This document shows, piece by piece, positions 8,451 through 16,994 of a DNA stretch of 35,891 bases. The notes below the pieces were generated by a model. It had not been told where the DNA came from. It was given only the letters and a program-made list of their open reading frames with translations, and did not search any database. Positions within the stretch are counted from its first letter, which is position 1. The number at the start of each line of letters is the position of its first letter. Source of the stretch: Lachnospiraceae bacterium (GTDB lineage Bacteria; Bacillota; Clostridia; Lachnospirales; Lachnospiraceae). The stretch spans positions 1 to 35,891 of the forward strand of contig VSNO01000021.1 of assembly GCA_009774375.1 (NCBI GenBank). Direction: 5' to 3'. A program made the translations under genes and the position numbers.

Positions 8451-9713
8451 ATGAAAGTATGGAGAAGGAGTAGGGACGAAGGGATGGATATACTGGCTAA
8501 GAGAAGACATGCGGGGGACAGAAAAGTCAGTATCATGCTTGCGGGCATGATACTGACTTTGTGTCTGTCAATGATACCGGCAGACTGTGCCAGGGCGGCA
8601 GATGAGACGATGCTTTCAATGTATCGGCGCGCGGTGGATTTTCCGCAGGGTGACTTGTCGAGACTGGCGAATGTGCTCAGGAAGGCACAGAACGGGGAGG
8701 AGATCACCATAGGATTTCTCGGCGGCTCGATCACGGAGGGGAGGGGCGCTGCAGACATACAGGACTGTTATGTCTCACAGGTGTACAAGTGGTGGTATGA
8801 CACGTTTCCACAGGCAGCGATCAACGTGATCAATGCGGGAGTGGGCGGCACGTCATCGTATCTGGGAGTACACCGGGTTGGCGATGAGCTTCTGGTGCAC
8901 AGTCCGGATCTGGTATTTGTGGAATTTGCCGTGAATGACACTGCCACGCAATTATGCAGGAATACCTATGAAAATCTGATCAGGAAGATCCTCATGTCGG
9001 AGAGCGATCCGGCGCTTGTGTTATTGTTTGCTACCAACGAGGCGGGGGATAGTTCCGAGGAGATCGAGGCGGCTTTGGGGAGGTATTACGATCTGCCGAT
9101 GATCAGTTATGGAAAGGCGGTGCTGCCCGAGATTGAGGCGGGGAGCTTTGCGTGGTATGAGATCGCGGAGGATATCGTGCACCCTAACAACAGAGGCCAT
9201 TCCATTTTTGCAGGATTGATCACGGCTTATCTGGAGGAGATCTGTTCCAGGCTCGACAGTATCGAGATCGACGAGGGGCGTCTGCACAGGTACGAACTGC
9301 CCGAACCGCTCACGCCGCAGAGCTATCAGGACGCCCATATCGAAAACGCGTCTACGCTCACGCCGGAGGCGGAGCTTGGGTATGGCGTCTACGATTTTAA
9401 TTATCATTTTATGGATAACTGGTACGCTTTGGAGGAGGAGTCGTATCTGTCCTTTGAGGTGGAAGCGGAAAACATCGGGATCCTGTATCAGAGGACGGAG
9501 GAGGGGACTTTTGGACAGTATGATATCTATGTTGACGGCGTCTGTGTCAGAACGCTCGATGGAAATTTTGTCAAATATGAAGGCACGGAGACAGAAGCGG
9601 AAGAGTTGTATGTGTCACCAGATGGAGAAAAGGCCCGGCACGTCATAACGATCGTGAAGAATCCGCTGTCGGTCAATACGGATTTTGTCATCATAGGTCT
9701 GCTGGTCAGCTGA
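8451..9713 (+). CDS. Secreted SGNH/GDSL-type hydrolase
   Basis: A 420-aa protein with an N-terminal signal peptide: hydrophobic stretch SIMLAGMILTLCLSMI, probable cleavage after ARA. The SGNH blocks are present: FLGGSITEG (nucleophile Ser, block I), a Gly in GVGGTSS (block II), FVEFAVNDTA (Asn, block III) and DIVHPNNRGH (catalytic Asp and His, block V). These enzymes are usually esterases acting on acylated sugars or wall polymers. The C-terminal 130 residues look like a beta-rich extra domain. The start at 8451 follows the previous gene by 10 bp; the ATG at 8484, with GAAGGAG at 8464-8470, is an alternative. The gene may be co-transcribed with the LysM-GH18 gene, which suggests a joint role in envelope glycan remodelling. 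Confidence 0.82.
   Translation: MKVWRRSRDEGMDILAKRRHAGDRKVSIMLAGMILTLCLSMIPADCARAADETMLSMYRRAVDFPQGDLSRLANVLRKAQNGEEITIGFLGGSITEGRGAADIQDCYVSQVYKWWYDTFPQAAINVINAGVGGTSSYLGVHRVGDELLVHSPDLVFVEFAVNDTATQLCRNTYENLIRKILMSESDPALVLLFATNEAGDSSEEIEAALGRYYDLPMISYGKAVLPEIEAGSFAWYEIAEDIVHPNNRGHSIFAGLITAYLEEICSRLDSIEIDEGRLHRYELPEPLTPQSYQDAHIENASTLTPEAELGYGVYDFNYHFMDNWYALEEESYLSFEVEAENIGILYQRTEEGTFGQYDIYVDGVCVRTLDGNFVKYEGTETEAEELYVSPDGEKARHVITIVKNPLSVNTDFVIIGLLVS
8523..8560. repeat. Perfect 16-bp inverted repeat inside the signal-peptide coding region
   Basis: Left arm 8523-8538 and right arm 8545-8560 are exact reverse complements with a 6-base loop. No T run follows, and the hairpin lies within the SGNH reading frame, 24 codons from its start. 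Confidence 0.9.
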
Positions 9714-9716
9714 ATA

Positions 9717-9744
9717 AAAAAATACCTCAAAAGAGGTATTTTTT
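9717..9744. terminator. Bidirectional terminator
   Basis: A 12-bp perfect stem, 9717-9728 with 9733-9744, AAAA loop, A run on one side and T run on the other. It ends the SGNH gene on the plus strand and the hybrid kinase gene on the minus strand; the kinase stop codon begins in the right arm. Confidence 0.88.
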
Positions 9745-12436
9745 ATATGATCACCTTTTTCCAGTCTGAGATCACTTCCTCGCAGGCGTCGGGATCCATG
9801 TCCGCAACAGCCTCGCAGAGTCTTATGTACAGTTCGCGGTTATGGTCGTCAAAGCTGTATCCGTCGAGCGTATGGATCGCGTCATCCATCTTATCCATAT
9901 CGAGATCGTCGATGGCTACTTTCATCTCGCCGAAGACTTCCGTCAGAATATCTGTAGTGATCGGCGGCTTTCCGTCGATTTCCTGCTTCTCCGGGAAGAA
10001 GGGGCTCAGGATCTCGTGGTAGTGCGCATACATGGCGAGCACATCGTCCGTATTCTGCAGGATGATGTCAATGTCGTTGGCGTTCCCTGCGGCTTCCAGT
10101 GCGGCTGCCCGGTCGGACAGATCATCAGCGCCGATCTGCCTGGAAGCGCTCTTGAGGGCATGTACCTCCACTGTATAATTGTGCCATTCCGCATTGTCCT
10201 TGTAGGTCTGTATCAGTTTGAGCTTCTTGGGGATCGCATGGTAGTAATCCGCAAGGATCGTCATAAAGAGATCTTCACTGCCCAGCAGTTTCAATGCACC
10301 CTGGATGTTGAGCTCGGGAATGTCAGGTAGTGTGATCTGTTTCCTGGCGGGTGCGGTTCTTGTGGAGCCGGAGTGTTTCGTGATCTTTTCCTTGGGCAGC
10401 CACTTGCGCAGCGTGTTCACGAGCATGCGGACCTCGATCGGTTTTGCGACGAAATCATTCATACCCTCCTTGATGAACATGTTTTTGACATCGCCTATGA
10501 CGTTGGCGGTGAGCGCGATGATCGGCACATTATCGTACTCGGAGTGGAAGCGGCGGATGATGTGTGTGGTCTCGATCCCGTCGAGCTCGGGCATCATGTG
10601 ATCCATCAGTATGAGATCATACATGGTCTCGGAGATCTTGCTGATAGCGGCATTTCCGCTGAGCGCGGTGTCGATCTGCATGTTGAGCGGTTCGAGCAGT
10701 CCCTGCGCCACGGTCAGGTTGATCGAGTTGTCGTCCACGATGAGGATCCTGGCGGTCTCCGCAGTGAAGTCATAATACTCATCGGAGGAGGGATTATCAT
10801 ATTGGTTGAACACTTCGTGATTGTAGATGCCTGCCAGCGTCAGAACAGAGAGGGGCTTGTGTACGACCATCACATTTGTCGGGTTATAGTCTGCCGAGGT
10901 ATCATATGGGACAGTGACGATCGTGTTCAGTTCAGGGTGTTCTTCTACAAAATCCTGGAGTTTCTGGTCAAAACTGCTGTATGGAATGAACAGATACAAG
11001 TCCTTCAGCGTATCGGTATGTTCTGTCAGGAAGCTCAGCACATCCTCGTCTTTCAGGTCGGTGTAGTCGATGTCCAGCTTGTGCATATCCCTCTTGAGCT
11101 GGATCTGGGCGTATGTATTGTCGAGAAATCCCACTGCGTGGCAGGGTGGATTTTCCGTGAGGGCGATGGATGCATCTGCGTCAATCACCTTCTGCGGTAT
11201 CGTGATGGAGAAGGTGGAACCCTCGCCGTACACGCTCTCCACGGAAATGTCGCCGTCCATGAGCGAGAGCAGCTGTTTGCTGATCACCAGTCCCAGCCCG
11301 GTGCCCTCAATATTGCGGTTTCGCTTGCTGTCTAACTGCTGAAAGGATTTGAAGAGCTTTCCGATATCTTCGGATTTGATTCCGATTCCGGTGTCCGACA
11401 CGGAGAACAGCAGATTGATGGTGTCCGGAGAAACCTGTTCAAAATCATATTTTAAGCAGATCTGTCCCACTCTGGTAAACTTGGTGGCATTGTTTGCAAG
11501 GTTGGTGATGATCTGCTTGATGCGGATGATGTCGCCGTACAGGACTCTGGGGATATCGGGGTTGACGTCGAGTACGAGCTCCACGTCATCCTTGTCAATG
11601 CGCGTGCTGATGATGGTCGCGATATCGTTGATCATCGAGGCCGGCTCATAGTTGGCAGTCACGATGTCCATTTTGCCGGACTCGATCTTGGAGAAGTCAA
11701 GGATATCGTTGATGATCGTGAGCAGCGACTTTCCAGCAGCTTTGATCTGGTTGATATAATTCTTGGCGGCAGGCGACATATCCTCGCGCAGCGCCATCTC
11801 GGTCATGCCGATGATGGCATTCATGGGCGTGCGCAGCTCGTGGCTTGTATTTGCGAGGAAGTCTGATTTCATGTTTGCAGCCTTCTCGATCTCGATATTT
11901 GCCTCTTTCATGATGTATTTGTGATAGGCGATGCTCGAGAGGGCGCTCGTGAGCGTGTAGAGGAACAGCGCTGCATTTTCAAGCTTGTCCTTCTCGATGA
12001 TCGGTACGTTCATGACAGACTGCAGATAATTGATCAGATCAATGCCGATCTCGGCGGCAACCTGCATGATGCGTGTGATATCGGGAGGCGCGGTGAGCAC
12101 CTGTCCTCCGACAAAGCAGCCGACCATCTTGTCGCCGGCCATGATCGGTGCGGCAAAGTCCATGAGACCCGCGTGGCAGAAATATGTCACGGAGGATCCC
12201 ACCTTGAGGGCGAGCTCTGCGCCGTGTTTGTCACACTGCTGGCATCGCAGGCAGCCGATCGGTGAATTCCGGGTGTATTTGCTGCAAAAATCGGTAAAGT
12301 TGGTTCCCTTTGTGACTGGAACGCCCTCGGCATCGGTGATGATGGCTGCAAAACCTGTCATCTTACTAAAGGAGTCCTGCAGGCGCTGGAGCATTTCCAC
12401 CTCAAAAAGGTCTGTGAGGGTGATCTCGTTATTCAT
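9743..12436 (-). CDS. PocR-type hybrid sensor histidine kinase with receiver and HPt domains
   Basis: An 897-aa soluble phosphorelay kinase. Residues about 7-165 match the PocR ligand-binding domain, with Cys51, Cys62, Cys65, Cys68 and Cys87 as in the Cys-rich form of this sensor. HisKA follows with NTSHELRTPMN (His199), then the ATPase domain with NLANNATKF (N box), SDTGIGI (G1) and EGTGLGL (G2). A receiver domain has ILIVDDNSIN and LILMDHMMPELDG (phosphorylatable Asp), and a C-terminal HPt domain has VHALKSASRQIGA (phospho-His). No transmembrane segments are seen, so it senses a cytoplasmic signal. The signal is unknown; PocR domains bind small molecules. GGAG precedes the ATG. It lies 24 bp downstream of the response regulator gene in one operon. 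Confidence 0.9.
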   Translation of the reverse strand: MNNEITLTDLFEVEMLQRLQDSFSKMTGFAAIITDAEGVPVTKGTNFTDFCSKYTRNSPIGCLRCQQCDKHGAELALKVGSSVTYFCHAGLMDFAAPIMAGDKMVGCFVGGQVLTAPPDITRIMQVAAEIGIDLINYLQSVMNVPIIEKDKLENAALFLYTLTSALSSIAYHKYIMKEANIEIEKAANMKSDFLANTSHELRTPMNAIIGMTEMALREDMSPAAKNYINQIKAAGKSLLTIINDILDFSKIESGKMDIVTANYEPASMINDIATIISTRIDKDDVELVLDVNPDIPRVLYGDIIRIKQIITNLANNATKFTRVGQICLKYDFEQVSPDTINLLFSVSDTGIGIKSEDIGKLFKSFQQLDSKRNRNIEGTGLGLVISKQLLSLMDGDISVESVYGEGSTFSITIPQKVIDADASIALTENPPCHAVGFLDNTYAQIQLKRDMHKLDIDYTDLKDEDVLSFLTEHTDTLKDLYLFIPYSSFDQKLQDFVEEHPELNTIVTVPYDTSADYNPTNVMVVHKPLSVLTLAGIYNHEVFNQYDNPSSDEYYDFTAETARILIVDDNSINLTVAQGLLEPLNMQIDTALSGNAAISKISETMYDLILMDHMMPELDGIETTHIIRRFHSEYDNVPIIALTANVIGDVKNMFIKEGMNDFVAKPIEVRMLVNTLRKWLPKEKITKHSGSTRTAPARKQITLPDIPELNIQGALKLLGSEDLFMTILADYYHAIPKKLKLIQTYKDNAEWHNYTVEVHALKSASRQIGADDLSDRAAALEAAGNANDIDIILQNTDDVLAMYAHYHEILSPFFPEKQEIDGKPPITTDILTEVFGEMKVAIDDLDMDKMDDAIHTLDGYSFDDHNRELYIRLCEAVADMDPDACEEVISDWKKVII

Positions 12437-12460
12437 ATGATATGTCTCCTTCTAAATGGG

Positions 12461-13351
12461 TTAATCGACTAATTCCTTGATCTTGGCGACGAGCGACTCC
12501 TTGTCAACGGGCTTCAGCAGGTAGCCCTGCGGTTTCAGCGCGAGCGCGTTCTTGATCTTTTCCACATCGTTGATCCCTGTGAGAAAAACGACAGGAATGG
12601 TCGCGAGATAAGGATCCTTGCGGAGCTCCTCGAGAACTGCCGGGCCGTTCATGTCGGGCATCTCGTAGTCGAGGAAGATCAGGCTGACTTCCTTTGTGTT
12701 CAGGAAACGGAGCGCGATCTTTCCGCTGATGGCGGTGGCAACCTCGTACCGGGAATCGAGATAGCCTTTGATCGTCTTGTGGATGATGGTAGCGTCGTCC
12801 ACGACAAGGATGCGGTGGCGGTCAGGGGATTCGGGCTGCCTTCCGCTGTCCTGGGCATCCGGTTCCTTCTCGATCGCCTCCAGCGCGGTGTCGAGCTTTG
12901 CGAGCGTGTCGAAGGCGCTGCTGGCGTTGGCGTCAAGCGCCCTGGAGAGCGGCGAGTCTGCTGCCGAGGACAGGAACGCCTTGTGTTTCTTGATAAAACT
13001 TGTGATCGTATCCTCCATGTCGGACGTGGACATGGGGAGTTTGATGCTCAGCTCGGGCACGCAGTTTGGGATCTTGGATGCGAAGTCCAGACTGACGGAG
13101 TCGCCGATCGCGGCGAAAGGAATGTCATTTTTGCCGAGCACATCGTGAAAGCTTGCGATCGTCACGAGGTCGTCCCTTGTCTCCGCGCGCATGCAATAGA
13201 TAAAAATATCCGGCTTGAAATACTGGACATGGTTTTTCAGATCATCATAGATGACGGATGAGGTCACGCACTCAAATGCGAAATCCATTTGCAGAAAAAA
13301 ATTACTGATGAGTTTTTTGCTGTTTCCAGCTAGCAATACCTTATACTTCAT
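12461..13351 (-). CDS. Response regulator with degenerate N-terminal receiver and C-terminal receiver
   Basis: A 296-aa protein. The C-terminal 120 residues form a standard receiver: HRILVVDDATI (acidic pocket), LIFLDYEMPDMNG (phosphorylatable Asp), VVFLTG and LLKPVD (conserved Lys). The N-terminal part, MKYKVLLAGNSKKLI to about residue 120, looks like a second receiver fold, but the Asp site reads IFIYCMRAE, so it should not be phosphorylated. There is no DNA-binding or enzymatic output domain; output must be by protein contact or through the kinase relay. The start at 13351 is chosen because AGGAGG lies just upstream. It is the first gene of the operon with the PocR kinase, probably its partner. 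Confidence 0.82.
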   Translation of the reverse strand: MKYKVLLAGNSKKLISNFFLQMDFAFECVTSSVIYDDLKNHVQYFKPDIFIYCMRAETRDDLVTIASFHDVLGKNDIPFAAIGDSVSLDFASKIPNCVPELSIKLPMSTSDMEDTITSFIKKHKAFLSSAADSPLSRALDANASSAFDTLAKLDTALEAIEKEPDAQDSGRQPESPDRHRILVVDDATIIHKTIKGYLDSRYEVATAISGKIALRFLNTKEVSLIFLDYEMPDMNGPAVLEELRKDPYLATIPVVFLTGINDVEKIKNALALKPQGYLLKPVDKESLVAKIKELVD

Positions 13352-13393
13352 TATAATGTCCTCCTGGTTTGTTCGTTCTTCAGCAATATCATT

Positions 13394-13399
13394 ATTATA
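13394..13399 (-). promoter_or_regulatory. Probable -10 box for the response regulator-kinase operon
   Basis: TATAAT on the minus strand, 43 bp before the ATG. No convincing -35 at the right distance was found, so this is a partial promoter call. Confidence 0.4.
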
Positions 13400-13475
13400 G
13401 TAGCATAAAATGTGCAATTAATAAAGTAAGAAGTTTCAAAATTCGTTTACGCCACAGACTCTTTTGCAGGAGTAT

Positions 13476-13504
13476 TTGTATTCGCGCGCATAAAGTTGTA
13501 TAAT
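13476..13504 (+). promoter_or_regulatory. SigA-type promoter of the NUDIX gene
   Basis: -35 TTGTAT at 13476-13481, 17-bp spacer, -10 TATAAT at 13499-13504, 36 bp before the start codon. The divergent operon's -10 lies about 75 bp to the left. Confidence 0.65.
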
Positions 13505-13540
13505 GATGTTGTAAGATAAATGAAAAGGAGCTGGGTTCAG

Positions 13541-14107
13541 ATGAGATTCAAGAGTATCAGGAAGAGGGAAGAAGGAAATTTTATCACGCGCTATGACGTC
13601 GCCTACGAGACGGTGGATCAGAAGGAAAAGATCTATGAGATCATCAGCCGCAATAAGATGCTGGATTCGATCGAGGCGCTCAATGGCAGCAGGCCGGATT
13701 CCGTTGTCATTATCGCGACGGATGAGAGTGGTGAGAGGCTGCTGATCAACAGGGAGTTCCGCATGGCAGTCGGAGACTGGGTCTACAATTTCCCCGCAGG
13801 TCTGATCGACGAGGGGGAAGAACCTGTCGAGAGCGCGAAGCGTGAACTGTGGGAGGAGACGGGGCTGGAATTGTACGAGATCGACGATTTCATCGGTCCA
13901 AGCTACAGTGCGGTCGGGTTTAGCAATGAGATCAATGTGTGCGTGGTCGGAAAGGCCAGAGGGACATTCAGGCCAAGCACTTCCACAGTGGAGGAGATCG
14001 AACCCGGGTGGTACACGAGAGCCGAGCTGCGCGGATTGCTGAAGATTGCGCGTTTTGCAGCGAGGACCCAGGCGTACAGTTATCTGTGGAGCAGGGAACA
14101 GCAGTGA
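13541..14107 (+). CDS. NUDIX hydrolase, ADP-ribose pyrophosphatase-like
   Basis: A 188-aa protein that should hydrolyse a nucleoside diphosphate linked to another group, most often ADP-ribose. The full NUDIX box is present from GLIDEGEE through the REL-WEETG core (Gly, then Glu after five residues, then REXXEEXG), followed by the typical GFSNE segment. ADP-ribose specificity is suggested by the NFPAGLIDEGE context but not proved. The start at 13541 is chosen because AAAGGAG lies at 13524-13530; an upstream in-frame ATG at 13520 lies before that site. It stands alone, convergent with the radical SAM gene. Confidence 0.85.
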   Translation: MRFKSIRKREEGNFITRYDVAYETVDQKEKIYEIISRNKMLDSIEALNGSRPDSVVIIATDESGERLLINREFRMAVGDWVYNFPAGLIDEGEEPVESAKRELWEETGLELYEIDDFIGPSYSAVGFSNEINVCVVGKARGTFRPSTSTVEEIEPGWYTRAELRGLLKIARFAARTQAYSYLWSREQQ

Positions 14108-14132
14108 TGTGCCGCGCGGAGCCGCTGCGGGA

Positions 14133-14735
14133 TCAGGATTGGCTGTATTTTCTGATCTTCAGGCAGATATCCCTGTCGTCAGCGATCTTCTGGCAGGCGG
14201 CGATCTCGTCGGCAGGGAGGACGTCTACGACCGTCAGCTGGGTGTGTCTGAATGCTTTCCTGGCGAGTGAGGCAAATTCCAGCAGTGCGGGATAGGCATT
14301 GGCAAACTGCGGTCTTGTGACTGCCTGGTATTTTTCCGCGGTGGGTGCGTTCAGGCTGATGGAGACGTTGTCGATCACACGGGCAAGTTCTGGGACGATA
14401 TTCCTGTTGTGGTACAGATTGCACAGCCCGTTTGTGTTCAGGCGGATGGACAGAGGGTATCTTTCTTTTACATAGGCCGCGCTTGCCAGCAGGTTGCCGA
14501 GTGCGCAGGTGGGTTCTCCATAGCCGCAGTACACCAGTTCATTGTATCCTGTAAAGTCAAAGGTGTCGATCGCCCTGACGATCTCCTCAAGCGTCGGTTC
14601 CGTCTGGTGCCACAGGGTTTCGGAGTCACCCACGGAGTCCTTCAGCGAGCGGACACAGAAGGTACAGCTGCAGTCGCAGCGGTTGGTGATGTTGGCATAG
14701 ACCTGGTTTTTGTAAGTGTATAAGATATCAGCCAT
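14133..14735 (-). CDS. Radical SAM protein, TatD-associated type
   Basis: A 200-aa radical SAM protein. The cluster motif CDCSCTFC (CxxxCxxC) lies near residue 20 and should bind the [4Fe-4S] cluster that cleaves SAM. CGYGEPT matches the conserved GEP segment, and NTNGLCNLYHNRNI and VSISLNAPT follow the family pattern. The short length and N-terminal MADILYTYKNQVYANITNRC match the small radical SAM proteins found near TatD nucleases in Clostridia; no tatD gene is visible here. The reaction is unknown. TAGGAGG lies before the ATG and overlaps the stop of the upstream ECF gene, so the two are coupled. Confidence 0.82.
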   Translation of the reverse strand: MADILYTYKNQVYANITNRCDCSCTFCVRSLKDSVGDSETLWHQTEPTLEEIVRAIDTFDFTGYNELVYCGYGEPTCALGNLLASAAYVKERYPLSIRLNTNGLCNLYHNRNIVPELARVIDNVSISLNAPTAEKYQAVTRPQFANAYPALLEFASLARKAFRHTQLTVVDVLPADEIAACQKIADDRDICLKIRKYSQS

Positions 14736-14745
14736 GACAGACCTC

Positions 14746-15291
14746 CTATTGCGGATTGATAAACCTGGATTTTACATGTGTCCTGTCGAGCGCCAGTCCA
14801 AATATGATGAAGAAGACTGCGCTGCCGCCGGATTGGATCAGGCTGCCTGACAGGGAGGCGGCCAGCGCAGGCATTGCGCCAAACAGCAGATATTCGGCGA
14901 TAAAATAGCCAAGCCCCGAGATAAAGTACGCGAGGACGCAGGCGGCTGCGTTGCGCGGCGTGATGATCCTGCCAGATCTGCTGGTGAAGGGAACCGCGAT
15001 CAGCATCTTGATGATGATGGTCGCGGGCGCCCACATGGGAGCTGTCAGCAGGTCCGCGAGTCCGCCTCCGATCGCAGCAGCCGCCAGCGCGTAAGGCGTG
15101 GGGAGCAGTGCAGCCGCCAGATAGATGATGGAATCACCGAAGTGGATATATCCTCCGTTTATGCCCGTAGGGATATGGCAGATATAGGCGGTCATGATGG
15201 TGATCATCGCTGCCATGAGTCCTGTGAGGGTCAGATATTTTAGCCGGGTTCCTCTTTTTTCGCCCGTTCCGGGCAGGGTACGTGTTGTCAT
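14746..15291 (-). CDS. ECF transporter S component, probable B6-vitamer uptake
   Basis: A 181-aa membrane protein with about six helices. The N-terminal YLTLTGLMAAMITIMT segment and the GGYIHFGDSIIYLAAALLP block are typical of S components of energy-coupling factor transporters. S components bind a vitamin and dock on a shared ATPase/EcfT module, which is not encoded in this window. The gene lies 22 bp downstream of a pyridoxal/pyridoxamine kinase gene and in the same operon, so a B6 vitamer is the most likely substrate; this rests on context only. A GGAGG ribosome-binding site precedes the start. Confidence 0.8.
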   Translation of the reverse strand: MTTRTLPGTGEKRGTRLKYLTLTGLMAAMITIMTAYICHIPTGINGGYIHFGDSIIYLAAALLPTPYALAAAAIGGGLADLLTAPMWAPATIIIKMLIAVPFTSRSGRIITPRNAAACVLAYFISGLGYFIAEYLLFGAMPALAASLSGSLIQSGGSAVFFIIFGLALDRTHVKSRFINPQ

Positions 15292-15313
15292 GGATCATTC
15301 CTCCGATCATGTT

Positions 15314-16165
15314 TTATTCCAATAATAAGCTCAGATACTTCTCAAAACAGACGCCATGGTTTCTGGGGATCCCGTCGCGGGAGGCTTCCTCGATGGCCGG
15401 CCACAGGAATCGGACGGCTTTCTGCATCGCTTCCCCGATAGTCAGACCATTGATCAGGCTTCCCATGATGACAGAGGCAAACAGATCGCCGGTACCGGAA
15501 TAGCTTTCGCCCCGGTAAGGTGTCTCTGTATAGTATCTGCCATCCGGTGTGACCGCAAGGTTCCCCACAAAGGACTGGTCTGGCAGTCGTCGGACGATGC
15601 CTGTTATGACGATCGTCTGATCGGCATGGGCTCTTGGAAGAAGACTGCGCGCCGTGTCCTCTATGCGGGAGAGATAGTCTGCGTCTGAGCTGCGGCTGAT
15701 CAGTGTATCATAATCCACATCCGCAAGGAGGCACAGCTCTGTCAGGTTCGGCGTGATGACCCCGGCGTATTTTGTCAGTTCCTTCATGCAGTCCAGGAGC
15801 TCCTGTGTAAAAATGTGGATGCGCTGTCCGTTGTCACCCATGACAGGGTCAGCGAGATAAAGCGTGTCTTTGGCCTGGAATTTTTCCAGAAAGTACAGGA
15901 CATTGTGCATCTGCGCAGCACTGCCGAGATATCCGGAATATATGCCGTCAAAGGATTCCTGCATGTTTTTCCACGCGTCGGTGAAGCGGTTCATTTTCTC
16001 TGTATAGTCGTCGCAGTAGTAGTCTGGAAATCCTGTCTGTGCGGACAGAACGGCAGTTGGCAGGGGGCATGCCTGTATTCCGAGGATGGATATGACAGGG
16101 ATCGCCGCGGTCAGCGAACATTTTCCGAAACCAGACAGATCATTGATCAGGGCTATTTTCTTCAT
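15314..16165 (-). CDS. Pyridoxal/pyridoxamine kinase, PfkB-superfamily
   Basis: A 283-aa kinase that phosphorylates B6 vitamers in salvage to pyridoxal phosphate. Family features: NDLSGFGKCSLTAAIPVIS at the N-terminus, DPVMGDNG (metal and phosphate site), TPNLTELCLL and the catalytic GTGDLFAS near residue 225 (GTGD with Asp as base). AAAGGAAA precedes the ATG. It heads a three-gene minus-strand operon with the ECF S component and the radical SAM gene, which suits uptake followed by trapping of the vitamin by phosphorylation. Confidence 0.88.
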   Translation of the reverse strand: MKKIALINDLSGFGKCSLTAAIPVISILGIQACPLPTAVLSAQTGFPDYYCDDYTEKMNRFTDAWKNMQESFDGIYSGYLGSAAQMHNVLYFLEKFQAKDTLYLADPVMGDNGQRIHIFTQELLDCMKELTKYAGVITPNLTELCLLADVDYDTLISRSSDADYLSRIEDTARSLLPRAHADQTIVITGIVRRLPDQSFVGNLAVTPDGRYYTETPYRGESYSGTGDLFASVIMGSLINGLTIGEAMQKAVRFLWPAIEEASRDGIPRNHGVCFEKYLSLLLE

Positions 16166-16336
16166 TGCGCTGGTTTTCCTTTCACATTTTGTTCGATAAA
16201 TAATACTATACAGAAAAAGTGTCTATATGAAAATGGTCAATTATAAGAAAATGTAAGGGGACAGTTTGGGGATGAAAATTTTGACAGGATGATTTTGAGG
16301 GATAAGGAGCATTGACGGGATATTCTGGTAATATAC

Positions 16337-16359
16337 TGATTATTGAGAATCGTTATGAC
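16337..16359 (+). promoter_or_regulatory. Fur-like operator candidate before the ferritin-like gene
   Basis: The segment 16344-16358 reads TGAGAATCGTTATGA, a 7-1-7 dyad that matches the Fur-box pattern TGATAAT-N-ATTATCA at 11 of 14 positions, with a further TGATTAT half-site directly before it. It lies 20 bp before the start of a di-iron protein gene. A -10-like TATACT lies at 16332-16337. Iron or peroxide control is an inference. Confidence 0.35.
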
Positions 16360-16377
16360 AGATCAGGGTGTACATTT

Positions 16378-16929
16378 ATGGTAAATAGAAATGAAGAAAA
16401 ACTGGTGTGCGACTGCAATTTTTCCGGGATCAAACCTGCGGTGATGGATCTGCCGTATCCGCAGGTACGGGTGCGGGAGCGGAATCAGGACTATGCGGGT
16501 CTGATCGGCGTCAGCTATTGCGGGATGATCTCGGAGCTGTCCGCCTGCCTGCAGTACATTAACAATGAGAGCCGTATGGTCAGCAGAGGATGTGCGATGG
16601 GGAAGATCCTTCTTGGGATGGCGGTCGCGGAAATGCAGCATATGCAGATGCTCGCGGGTCTGATCGACTTGCTGGGGGGGAGTGTCTGCTACACTGCAAA
16701 GCAGGCGGGAGGCCAGCCTTGGATGTGGACGCCGCAGTGCCTGACACTGCCCGACAGACCTGACGAGATGCTGCAGGCGGATCTGGAGCGGGAGATCGCG
16801 GTCATTGACCAGTATCACGCGCACATACAGATGATCAGGGACGATTATGTCACTGCCGTGCTGGGAAGGATCGTACAGGATGAGCAGTACCACATCATGC
16901 TGCTGCGGTCAATGATGGATACGATGTGA
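16378..16929 (+). CDS. Ferritin-like di-iron protein
   Basis: A 183-aa four-helix-bundle protein. The di-iron ligand pattern is complete: Glu in GMISELSACLQY, EMQH (ExxH) in VAEMQHMQML, Glu in LEREIAVIDQY, and EQYH (ExxH) in QDEQYHIMLL. The YPQVRVRERNQDYAGL lead-in is typical of a Clostridia group annotated as ferritin-like or rubrerythrin/bacterioferritin-related; there is no rubredoxin domain. Likely roles are iron handling or peroxide defence. The start at ATG 16378 is preferred to TTG 16312, whose AAGGAG is only two bases away; the ribosome-binding site at 16378 (CAGGGTG) is modest. Confidence 0.75.
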   Translation: MVNRNEEKLVCDCNFSGIKPAVMDLPYPQVRVRERNQDYAGLIGVSYCGMISELSACLQYINNESRMVSRGCAMGKILLGMAVAEMQHMQMLAGLIDLLGGSVCYTAKQAGGQPWMWTPQCLTLPDRPDEMLQADLEREIAVIDQYHAHIQMIRDDYVTAVLGRIVQDEQYHIMLLRSMMDTM

Positions 16930-16994
16930 ATAAGGGCGGTAAAACCGTCATTGACATGTCATGGCGGTGGTGATATTCTTAAATAGTATTTTTG

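Noticed and set aside
16312..16377. TTG start giving a longer ferritin-like protein
   Set aside because: AAGGAG is only two bases before the TTG, and the added residues do not resemble the family start; the region looks like a promoter and operator.
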